Positions 1 through 5,813 of a stretch of DNA of 7,445 nucleotides are shown in pieces; position 1 is the first letter of the stretch; each line of letters opens with the position of its first letter. Source of the DNA: an uncultured Collinsella sp. (GTDB taxonomy: Bacteria > Actinomycetota > Coriobacteriia > Coriobacteriales > Coriobacteriaceae); the NCBI GenBank assembly GCA_900544725.1, contig UQWK01000071.1:1-7445 (forward strand), read 5' to 3'. The notes under the pieces were generated by a model. The model was not told where the DNA came from. It was given only the letters and a program-made list of their open reading frames with translations, and ran no database searches. The position numbers and the translations under genes are program-made.

Positions 1-1235
1 GCGTTGACGCGACCGAGCTCGCAGGTCTGGAAGTCCACGCCGGCCTCGTCCATGATGTCGCGGACGAGGGCCACGTATTCGGCGTCGGCGTCGTTTGAAC
101 CGCCCTTGCCGCGGCTGCCCGTGTACTTGTTAAAGCACAGGCCGCGACCCATGAAGGCTGCGTTCTTGGTCTCGAACTTGCCGGCGTAGCCCGGGTCGAA
201 GCCGGCGGACACGTCGGAGGAGAGCATGCGGCTGTGAGCGAGTGCACGGCGCAGGGCCAGCGGGCTATCCTCGCCGGCGAGCGTCATGATCTCGGCGACG
301 GTGTTCTCGAAGAAGCGGCTCGTCATGCCGGTGGCACCCACGGAGCCAATCTCCTCCTTGTCGACGATGAGTGTGATGCTCGTGCGCTCCACGTTGGCGA
401 CGTTTATCTGGGCGAGCATGGACGGATAGGCGCAGACGCGGTCGTCATGGCCATAGCCCAGAATCATGGAGCGGTCGAGGCCCATGTCGCGGGCCGGGCC
501 GGCGGGCACGACCTCGATCTCGGCGGAGAGGAAGTCCTCCTCCTCGACGTCGTACTGCTCCTTGAGGATGTCCAGGAACATCTGCTTGACGGGCTCCTTG
601 GGGGCGTCCTTGTCGTCCTCGTCAAACTTGACGGGGCGGCCGCCCACGATCACGTCGAGGATCTCGGCGTCGACGGCGTCCTTGGCGGGCTTGGCCATCT
701 GCTCGCTCGAGAGGTGGATCAGCAGGTCGGAGATGGTAAAGACCGGGTCGTCCGCCTTGTCGCCGATGTTGATGTCGACGGTGGTGCCGTCCTTTTTGCA
801 GATGACGCCCACGAGTGCGAGCGGGGAAGCGACCCAGTGGTAGCTCTTGACGCCACCGTAGTAGTGCGTGTCGAGGTAGGCCATGTCGCCGGCTTCGAAG
901 GCGGGGTTCTGCTTAAGGTCTAGGCGCGGCGAGTCCACGTGGGCGCCCAGGATGTTAAAGCCCTGCTCGAGCGGGGCGGTGCCCAGGTTGACGAGCATGA
1001 GGTCCTTGCCGTGATTGGCGGCGTACACCTTGTCGCCGGCCTTGAGCGCGCGGCCCTCGGCGATCACGGTCTCCAGATTGACGTAGCCCGCCTCCTCGGC
1101 CATCTTGATACCGGTCTTGACGCACAGGCGCTCGGTCTTGTTCTCGCTCAAAAATTGCTTATAGCCGCGGCAAAGCTCCTCGAGCTCCTCGATTTGCTGT
1201 GGCGTGTACTTTTTCCATGCGCAGGGACGCTCCAT
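1..1235 (-). CDS. M18-family zinc aminopeptidase, C-terminus cut by window edge
   Basis: Metallo-aminopeptidase that removes N-terminal residues from peptides, probably cytosolic. I read 411 complete codons from the ATG at 1233-1235 (minus); M18 proteins are about 460 residues, so roughly the last 50, with the final conserved His, lie off the left edge. Family marks in order: start MERPCAWKKY; GAHVDSPRLDLKQNP at about 97-111, with His99 and Asp101 as expected metal/catalytic positions; the LDTHYYGGVK segment at 121-130; YGHDDR at 261-266, with the bridging Asp; VDKEEIGSVGATG at 291-303, with catalytic/metal Glu294 and Glu295; and SSDVSAGFDP at 339-348, where Asp341 is a metal ligand candidate. 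The start is supported by AAAGGAG (1244-1250, minus) 8 nt upstream. It is divergent from polA. The resemblance is to clostridial M18 enzymes; which residues it prefers to cleave cannot be read from sequence. The motif positions are seen; the ligand roles are from family knowledge. Confidence 0.95.
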   Translation of the reverse strand, partial: MERPCAWKKYTPQQIEELEELCRGYKQFLSENKTERLCVKTGIKMAEEAGYVNLETVIAEGRALKAGDKVYAANHGKDLMLVNLGTAPLEQGFNILGAHVDSPRLDLKQNPAFEAGDMAYLDTHYYGGVKSYHWVASPLALVGVICKKDGTTVDINIGDKADDPVFTISDLLIHLSSEQMAKPAKDAVDAEILDVIVGGRPVKFDEDDKDAPKEPVKQMFLDILKEQYDVEEEDFLSAEIEVVPAGPARDMGLDRSMILGYGHDDRVCAYPSMLAQINVANVERTSITLIVDKEEIGSVGATGMTSRFFENTVAEIMTLAGEDSPLALRRALAHSRMLSSDVSAGFDPGYAGKFETKNAAFMGRGLCFNKYTGSRGKGGSNDADAEYVALVRDIMDEAGVDFQTCELGRVN

Positions 1236-1401
1236 GACGCAGGCTCCTTTCGGATCGATCGTGCTGGTTGATGTACCGTGAGCCATCGTATCACGCGCGG
1301 GCCCGCGGCGGCAGGGGAGCCTGATGTGCGGTGGTCGCGGGGCGGGGAGCGTGTAAACTGGAGTGAGCAAACCGTGCCCAGCCCAAAGCGAGGTATTCAA
1401 T
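1236..1401. promoter_or_regulatory. Divergent intergenic region, aminopeptidase / polA
   Basis: This 166-nt gap must hold promoters for both flanking genes. On the minus strand TACGAT (1285-1290) is a possible -10 for the aminopeptidase, but no good -35 is visible. A perfect 12-bp palindrome, CGCGGGCCCGCG (1296-1307), sits just upstream of that -10 and could be a protein site or merely a GC-rich accident. The polA side is listed separately. Confidence 0.5.
1354..1359 (+). promoter_or_regulatory. Candidate -10 box for polA
   Basis: TAAACT at 1354-1359 fits the TANNNT pattern common in high-GC Gram-positives and would start transcription near 1366, about 36 nt before the ATG. No convincing -35 is present at 16-18 nt upstream, so this is weak. 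Confidence 0.3.
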
Positions 1402-4152
1402 ATGTCTGACAAGCGCCGCACCTTTGCCGTTATCGACGGCAACTCGCTCATGCATCGCGCCTTCCACGCCGTGCCGCCGACCATGAACGCGCCGGACGGT
1501 CGCCCCACCAATGCGATCTTTGGCTTTCTGAACATGTTTCTCAAGATGATCGATGCCTTTAACCCCGACGGTGTGGTCGTGGCGTTTGATAAGGGCAAGC
1601 CGCGCGTGCGCATGGAGATGCTGCCGCAGTATAAGGCGCAGCGCCCGCCCATGGACCCCGATCTGCACGCGCAGTTTCCGATGATCAAGGAGCTGCTCAC
1701 CGCGCTCAACGTGCCGATTCTGCAGTCCGAGGGCTGGGAAGGCGACGATATCCTGGGAACCATGGCGCGCCTGGGCGAGCAGGCCGGCTGCGACATGCTG
1801 CTGGTGACCGGTGATCGCGATATGTATCAGCTCGTGACCGAGCACGTCAACGTGGTCTCGACCCGCAAGGGCCTGTCCGACGTGGCGATTATGACGCCCG
1901 AGAGCGTGGACGATCTGTATCACGGCATCACGCCGGCGCTCGTGCCCGACTTTTATGGCCTGAAGGGCGACACGTCCGATAACATCCCCGGCGTGCCGGG
2001 CATCGGCCCCAAAAAGGCGAGCGCGCTCATTGCGCAGTACGGTAGCCTGGACGAGGTCATCGCACACGCCGACGAGGTCAAGGGCAAGATGGGCGAAAAC
2101 CTGCGAGCACACATCGACGATGCCCTGCTGAGCCGCAAGGTCGCGACCATCCGCACCGATGCGCCCGTTGAGCTCGATTTTGAGGCGACGTCCTTCCCGG
2201 CGTTTTCTGCCGATGAGGTTTCTGCGGCGCTGGGTACGCTTGGTATCACCGCCATGCAGAACCGTTTCTTGGCGCTGATCGGCGGCGAGGGCGGGGCTGC
2301 TGCTGCCTCCAGTGTGTTTGAGACGCCTGCGATGGTTCGCGCGGCCGCCGGCGATGCTGACGCGCTTGGTGCCGTTGCGGCTGAGGTCTCCCGTGCGATT
2401 GGTGCCGGTGAGTGGGTCGCCGCCGTGGTGGACGACGACAAGGAAGAGGGCGCGCTCTTTGGACTGACGCGCACGCTGTGGTTGGCGACGTCCAAGGGTC
2501 TGTTCGCGCTCGAGGAGGGCGACAGCGGTGCGGCGGCTGAGGTTGAGGGCTTCAACTTCGCCCACGGTGTGATTGCCGGCGTGCTCGCGCGTCTGTTTAT
2601 GGAGGGTCGCGTGGCGAGCCCGGATATGAAGGCGCTGTTGCACGAGCTTTCGCCCATCGATTCTTCCGAGTCCGAGCTCATGGATCCGCTGGCAGTCGAT
2701 TCCACGCGTATCTTCGATACCGTGGTTGCCGCCTACCTGTTGGATTCCGACCGCTCCGAGTTCGATGAGGCGTATCTGGCCGATACCTATCTGCAGATGG
2801 CGCTGCCCGCGGCGCGCGGTGCAGAGGGTGCCGGCGAGGACGCTCCTGCGCCCGCCGCTCGCACGGCGGCCTTGACGCTGGCGCTGGTCGCACCGCTGCG
2901 CGAGTGCATGGCCCGCGAGAACGCCGCCAACGTGTTCGATGGCATCGAGATGCCACTCGTGCCGGTGCTTGCCAAGATGGAGCGCGCGGGCATGCTCGTG
3001 GATCCCGACCGCCTGCGCAATCTGTCCGAGGGCCTGGCGACCCAGATTACCGAGGTCGAGCGCAGCATTCGCGACCTGGCGGGTGACGAGACCTTTAATA
3101 TTGGCAGTCCCATGCAGCTCTCGCATGTGCTGTTTGACGTTATGGGGCTTCCGACCAAAGGCCTCAAAAAGACCAAGCGCGGCTACTATTCGACCAACGC
3201 TAAGGTGCTGAGCGACCTTGCCCGCGACCACGAGATCGTGCGCCTGATCTTGGACTGGCGTGAGAAGTCCAAGATCAAGTCCACCTATCTGGATACGCTA
3301 GGTCCGCTGCGTCGTGGCGACGGTCGTGTGCACACCACGTACAACCAGACCATCACCGCGACGGGGCGTCTGTCTTCGAGCGACCCGAACCTGCAGAATA
3401 TCCCGACGCGCTCGGAGCTGGGGCGTACCGTCAAGACGGCGTTTTCGGCAGGCGAGGGAAGCGTCTTTTTGGCGGTGGACTACTCGCAGATCGAGCTGCG
3501 TCTGCTCGCGCATCTTTCGGGTGATGAACATCTGGTACGTGCCTTTAACGAGGGTGAGGACTTCCATGCCGAGACGGCCGCGCGTGTATTTGGCGTGCCG
3601 GTGTCCGAGGTGACACCCGACCTGCGCAGCCGCGCCAAGGCCGTGAACTTTGGCATCGTGTACGGTCAGCAGGCCTATGGTCTGTCGCAGTCGCTGCATA
3701 TCTCGATGGCCGAGGCGCGCGACATGATCGACCGCTACTACGAGGCCTATCCGGGCGTGCGCACGTTCCTCGACAATGTGGTGGCGCGCGCCAAGCAAAC
3801 GGGTTACGCCGAGACCATGTACGGCCGCCGTCGCCATATTCCCGAGCTCAAGGCCAAAAACCCACAGCTCCGCGGCTTTGGTGAGCGTACGGCCATGAAC
3901 CATCCTATGCAGGGCACCGCCGCCGACATCATCAAGATCGCCATGGCCCGCGTAAGCCGCCGCCTGGAAGAAGAGGGCTTTGCCGCCCACATGATTTTGC
4001 AGGTACACGACGAACTGGACTTTGAGTGCCCCGTCGACGAAGTCGAGCGCCTCACCGCCATGGTCCGCGACGTTATGGAGCACGTAGTAGACCTCCGCGT
4101 CCCCCTAATCGCCGAAGCCAGCACCGGCATAACCTGGGCCGACGCCAAATAG
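1402..4152 (+). CDS. polA: DNA polymerase I
   Basis: Pol I removes RNA primers, joins Okazaki fragments and fills repair gaps. The protein has 916 residues (E. coli 928). The 5' nuclease domain (about 1-290) carries Asp12, GDDIL (Asp115, Asp116), TGDRD (Asp138, Asp140) and KGDTSDNIPG (Asp190, Asp193), then a helix-hairpin-helix GVPGIGPKKA. The middle proofreading-like domain (about 295-500) is degenerate and Ala-rich, with the catalytic acids missing. The polymerase domain has motif A AVDYSQIELR (Asp693), motif B RSRAKAVNFGIVYG (Arg744, Lys746, Phe750, Tyr754) and motif C QVHDELDFE (Asp870). I chose the ATG at 1402 because AGCGAGG (1387-1393) lies 8 nt upstream; an in-frame GTG at 1363 would add 13 residues with no ribosome site. 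The last codons include GTA GTA, CTA and ATA, which look uncommon elsewhere in the gene. It is convergent with the HAD gene and ends in a terminator hairpin. Confidence 0.98.
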   Translation: MSDKRRTFAVIDGNSLMHRAFHAVPPTMNAPDGRPTNAIFGFLNMFLKMIDAFNPDGVVVAFDKGKPRVRMEMLPQYKAQRPPMDPDLHAQFPMIKELLTALNVPILQSEGWEGDDILGTMARLGEQAGCDMLLVTGDRDMYQLVTEHVNVVSTRKGLSDVAIMTPESVDDLYHGITPALVPDFYGLKGDTSDNIPGVPGIGPKKASALIAQYGSLDEVIAHADEVKGKMGENLRAHIDDALLSRKVATIRTDAPVELDFEATSFPAFSADEVSAALGTLGITAMQNRFLALIGGEGGAAAASSVFETPAMVRAAAGDADALGAVAAEVSRAIGAGEWVAAVVDDDKEEGALFGLTRTLWLATSKGLFALEEGDSGAAAEVEGFNFAHGVIAGVLARLFMEGRVASPDMKALLHELSPIDSSESELMDPLAVDSTRIFDTVVAAYLLDSDRSEFDEAYLADTYLQMALPAARGAEGAGEDAPAPAARTAALTLALVAPLRECMARENAANVFDGIEMPLVPVLAKMERAGMLVDPDRLRNLSEGLATQITEVERSIRDLAGDETFNIGSPMQLSHVLFDVMGLPTKGLKKTKRGYYSTNAKVLSDLARDHEIVRLILDWREKSKIKSTYLDTLGPLRRGDGRVHTTYNQTITATGRLSSSDPNLQNIPTRSELGRTVKTAFSAGEGSVFLAVDYSQIELRLLAHLSGDEHLVRAFNEGEDFHAETAARVFGVPVSEVTPDLRSRAKAVNFGIVYGQQAYGLSQSLHISMAEARDMIDRYYEAYPGVRTFLDNVVARAKQTGYAETMYGRRRHIPELKAKNPQLRGFGERTAMNHPMQGTAADIIKIAMARVSRRLEEEGFAAHMILQVHDELDFECPVDEVERLTAMVRDVMEHVVDLRVPLIAEASTGITWADAK

Positions 4153-4186
4153 GGAAGCAACCACAGTTCCAAAGTAACCAAAAACA

Positions 4187-4220
4187 GAAGGGGGCTCCTT
4201 GTCAACAAGGAGCCCCCTTC
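4187..4220. terminator. Perfect 16-bp terminator hairpin between convergent genes
   Basis: Arms 4187-4202 and 4205-4220 are exact reverse complements with core GGGGGCTCC / GGAGCCCCC; in RNA the loop would open to about 4-6 nt. On the minus strand the hairpin is followed by TGTTTTTGG, a proper U-rich tail, so it should end transcripts from the HAD gene. On the plus strand the tail is AACCGTAATTATT, a weak U-tract, so polA termination here is plausible but less efficient. It begins 34 nt after the polA stop. Confidence 0.85.
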
Positions 4221-4256
4221 AACCGTAATTATTCAGCCAAAGTATCTAGACGCCAA

Positions 4257-4453
4257 GACGCCATCCAGGCGGCAAACAAGTCACCCAAGGACCTGGCCGG
4301 GCGAGGCGGGTTAGTTTTTCGTAGATTCCGCACGAGCCGGAAAGCACTTAATGTGCTTTCCGAGCGAGCCCAGGACCTGACCGAGCGAAAAACTTACCCG
4401 CCTCGCCCGGCCAGGTCCGACGAGTCACGTTAACGAGCCGCCAAGATGGCGTC
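4257..4453. repeat. Long composite palindrome (repeat element plus inverted flank)
   Basis: An inverted-repeat structure of nearly 200 bp. Outer arms 4257-4273 and 4437-4453 match at 15 of 17 positions; the right outer arm lies inside the 3' end of the HAD gene. Main arms 4289-4321 and 4386-4418 match at 32 of 33 positions. At the centre a 10-bp hairpin (4338-4347 / 4353-4362, loop TTAAT) caps the structure. A 16-nt unit GGACCTGRCCGRGCGA occurs three times: 4289-4304 and 4373-4388 on the plus strand, and 4403-4418 inverted. There is no coding potential. The element sits 11 nt from the HAD stop codon, so HAD transcripts would carry it as a very stable 3' structure. It is most likely a dispersed palindromic (REP- or MITE-like) element, or less likely a structured RNA. 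The palindrome is seen; its nature is inferred. Confidence 0.85.
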
Positions 4454-5257
4454 GATGAGCGTCAGTACGCCCCCGTCGTTGTTACTCGGAATGCGCCACT
4501 TAGCATGCGCGTTCATATGCTCCTCGGCATTGTCCACGATAAAGCTGTGGCCGACGCGCTCAAGCATGGGGATGTCATTGTACGTATCACCCACGGCAGC
4601 GGCATCGGCGATATCGATGCCCAGGTGCTCGCACAGGTGCGCGACGCCGGCGCCCTTGTCGACACCCAGGTTCATAAAGTCGATCCACTCGCGCCCGGCG
4701 TTGGTGACGTAGAGCTTGTCCGAGAACTCGGGGCTATAGGTCTCGCGGAATGCGGGCTCGGCGTCGTAGCCGGGGAAGAAGACCGAAATCTTGTTGGACT
4801 CGAAATCAATGCCCTCAAAGCTGTCGACGTAGTTGATTGTGTTGTAGTAGACGCTGATCTCGTCGTGGTATTGATGGTCGCGGGCAAGCACGTAGAACTC
4901 GTCGAAGCAGCACAGGACGGGAACGGCGCGAGGATCCTCCGAGGCACGGCTCAAGACCTGCTGGTACAGCTCCACGTCGATATTGCTCTTATAGATATAA
5001 CTGCCGCGATAGATTACGCACGCTCCGTTGTCGGGACAAAAGGCGAGGCGGTTCTTGATGTCCTCGAACATCTCCTCGAGCTTGGGGGCTGGACGTCCGC
5101 TAGCGGGGCAGAATACGATGCCGGCGTCGGCGAGCTTGTCCAAGCGCTCATCAAGACCCTGCGGCAACACGCGCTCGTCGGTCAGCAGCGTTTTGTCCAT
5201 GTCGACGGCGATGAGCTTAATGTTTCCGATATTGGCGTCCGATTCGTAAGTTTGCAT
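4430..5257 (-). CDS. Cof-type HAD-IIB family phosphatase
   Basis: A haloacid-dehalogenase superfamily hydrolase of 275 residues, the usual length for the Cof/YwpJ-like group, which dephosphorylates sugar phosphates, flavin precursors or similar small phosphates in the cytosol. Motif I is VDMDKTLL with nucleophile Asp19 and acid/base Asp21 (Lys replaces the usual Gly after DxD, as in many Cof proteins). Motif II is ASGRP with Ser53. The motif III Lys is Lys201 in DKGAGVAHL, and motif IV is GDTYNDIPML with Asp224 and Asp228 as Mg ligands. The C2B cap lies between motifs II and III (about 80-195). The start at 5257 is supported by AAAGG (5267-5271, minus) 9 nt upstream. All catalytic residues are present. 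The substrate cannot be told from sequence. The gene is convergent with polA and divergent from argG, so it is probably monocistronic. Its final codons (DAILAAR) overlap the outer arm of the long palindrome. Confidence 0.93.
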   Translation of the reverse strand: MQTYESDANIGNIKLIAVDMDKTLLTDERVLPQGLDERLDKLADAGIVFCPASGRPAPKLEEMFEDIKNRLAFCPDNGACVIYRGSYIYKSNIDVELYQQVLSRASEDPRAVPVLCCFDEFYVLARDHQYHDEISVYYNTINYVDSFEGIDFESNKISVFFPGYDAEPAFRETYSPEFSDKLYVTNAGREWIDFMNLGVDKGAGVAHLCEHLGIDIADAAAVGDTYNDIPMLERVGHSFIVDNAEEHMNAHAKWRIPSNNDGGVLTLIDAILAAR

Positions 5258-5292
5258 AAAAGCGAGCCTTTCGTTTCGAAATTGTTTCAGAT

Positions 5293-5298
5293 GTTATA
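5293..5298 (-). promoter_or_regulatory. Candidate -10 box of the HAD gene
   Basis: On the minus strand TATAAC (5 of 6 match to TATAAT) lies about 35 nt upstream of the HAD start codon, giving a short leader of about 29 nt. The -35 side is not clear: CTGACT (5312-5317, minus) is only 13 nt away. Confidence 0.45.
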
Positions 5299-5335
5299 AC
5301 CATCAACTCGTAGTCAGGCGTATTTTCGCAGGAAC

Positions 5336-5353
5336 GCAGTGTATTTGCACTGC
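5336..5353. promoter_or_regulatory. 18-bp dyad, operator candidate
   Basis: GCAGTG-TATTTG-CACTGC is a perfect 6-bp inverted repeat with a 6-bp spacer, placed between the HAD and argG promoter candidates. It may bind a dimeric regulator. The regulator is not identifiable. Confidence 0.4.
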
Positions 5354-5359
5354 ATTTCA

Positions 5360-5390
5360 CAAACTAATGAAAAAACTTTTCAGAAATTTG
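5360..5390. promoter_or_regulatory. 31-bp AT-rich palindrome, operator candidate
   Basis: The imperfect palindrome has the core TGAAAA-AAC-TTTTCA (5368-5382) and outer CAAA/TTTG ends; 11 of 14 half-site positions match. It lies directly upstream of the predicted argG-leader -35 box. The core resembles an ARG box (TGAAT N4 ATTCA) but its half-sites are one base further apart and read TGAAA, so ArgR binding is only a possibility. It could also act as an AT-rich upstream element. Confidence 0.45.
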
Positions 5391-5400
5391 TATTTGTCGC

Positions 5401-5428
5401 TTGTGCAGCAGACACTTTAGCGTAATAT
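5401..5428 (+). promoter_or_regulatory. Candidate promoter of the argG leader transcript
   Basis: TTGTGC (5401-5406), a 16-nt spacer, then TAATAT (5423-5428). Predicted start is near 5435, giving a leader of roughly 380 nt before argG that includes the Arg-rich ORF. The -35 matches consensus at only its first three bases, so this is moderate evidence. A second weak possibility is TTACCG/TACGAT at 5466-5493. TTGACC at 5747-5752 has no -10 at usable spacing. Confidence 0.45.
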
Positions 5429-5532
5429 AGCGACCATCGAAAACGGAGACGGGAAAAACAACCGCTTACCGAGGAAAAGGTACCGTTTACGATATTAGAA
5501 TTGCGCCCGGCGATAGGTGAAAGGAGAGGCAG

Positions 5533-5607
5533 ATGCAGTTCGTAAAGATCATCACTACTGCAGACAATGCCATCCGACGCCAGCGCGCAATTTCCCGACG
5601 ACGATAA
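5533..5607 (+). CDS. Arginine-rich leader peptide upstream of argG (predicted)
   Basis: A 24-codon ORF that I propose is a leader peptide sensing arginyl-tRNA supply. Evidence seen: AAAGGAG at 5520-5526 ends 6 nt before the ATG, as good as the ribosome sites of the full genes here. Six of 24 residues are Arg (positions 15, 16, 18, 22, 23, 24), clustered at the C-terminus as RRQR and terminal RRR. Four of those six codons are CGA, including three in a row just before TAA, while argG uses no CGA for its 12 arginines. The ORF ends where self-complementary RNA segments begin, and argG starts 206 nt after the stop. Known principle: biosynthetic leader peptides (trp, his, leu) carry runs of codons for the pathway's end product, and the ribosome stalls there when that aminoacyl-tRNA is scarce. 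Inferred: an arginine version controlling argG. It has no membrane segment or domain. A chance ORF cannot be excluded from one sequence. Confidence 0.7.
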   Translation: MQFVKIITTADNAIRRQRAISRRR

Positions 5608-5763
5608 CAATCGTCTCTGTCCGCATGGGGCGTAACGCCTCAACAGAGTCATTTTGAGGTCGTTGGGTTTTAAGCACGACATAGCCGCATGTTTCTAGGG
5701 CATGCTTGTGCTGCATTCTGCTGAATAACCTGATATTGCACGGTTTTTGACCTCGAAATGACT
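5594..5763 (+). promoter_or_regulatory. Structured argG leader RNA, attenuator candidate
   Basis: Several helices compete. (a) GACGAT/ATCGTC, 5600-5605 with 5610-5615, includes the Arg codons and stop. (b) CCCGACGAC (5594-5602) with GTCGTTGGG (5659-5667), 9 bp with one G-U. (c) CTCTGT/ACAGAG, 5615-5620 with 5643-5648, enclosing GGGGCG-TAA-CGCCTC (5627-5641) and followed by TCATTTTG. (d) GTCGT/ACGAC, 5659-5663 with 5676-5680. (e) A 15-bp helix, 5647-5661 with 5749-5763, one G-U. (f) GCATG/CATGC, 5687-5691 with 5701-5705. (g) TTGTGC/GCACGG, 5706-5711 with 5738-5743, followed by TTTTT. Helix b excludes a, d and e; e excludes d and clips c. Candidates for a terminator are c and g, both imperfect. 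The pairings are seen; the switching is inferred. Confidence 0.55.
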
Positions 5764-5813
5764 TGCAACTGACCGATGTTCTAACTAGCTACCAAGGGCG
5801 AAAGGAAACAGCC

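Noticed and set aside
234..923. 229-residue plus-strand open frame
   Set aside because: Antisense to the M18 aminopeptidase, which carries all expected motifs on the other strand.
1291..3231. 646-residue minus-strand open frame opposite polA
   Set aside because: Lies antisense to a fully motif-supported polA, is rich in Arg/His/Gly as expected of a GC-rich shadow frame, and has no recognisable domain.
4505..5299. 264-residue plus-strand open frame
   Set aside because: Antisense to the HAD phosphatase, which has all four HAD motifs; no ribosome site.
5517..5657. 46-codon plus-strand frame starting GTG, overlapping the leader peptide
   Set aside because: No Shine-Dalgarno before the GTG (the AAAGGAG lies inside it and fits the ATG at 5533 instead).
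5380..5682. 100-residue minus-strand open frame in the HAD-argG gap
   Set aside because: No ribosome site upstream of its ATG, odd composition, and it covers the better supported leader ORF and promoter on the other strand.
5715..5726. ATTC-TGCT-GAAT as an ARG box
   Set aside because: The half-sites are in the reverse order of TGAAT N4 ATTCA; it is better seen as a small hairpin loop.
5435..5813. T-box riboswitch upstream of argG
   Set aside because: No T-box sequence of the AGGGTGGNACCGCG type and no typical specifier-loop architecture was seen; the Arg-rich ORF explains the leader better.
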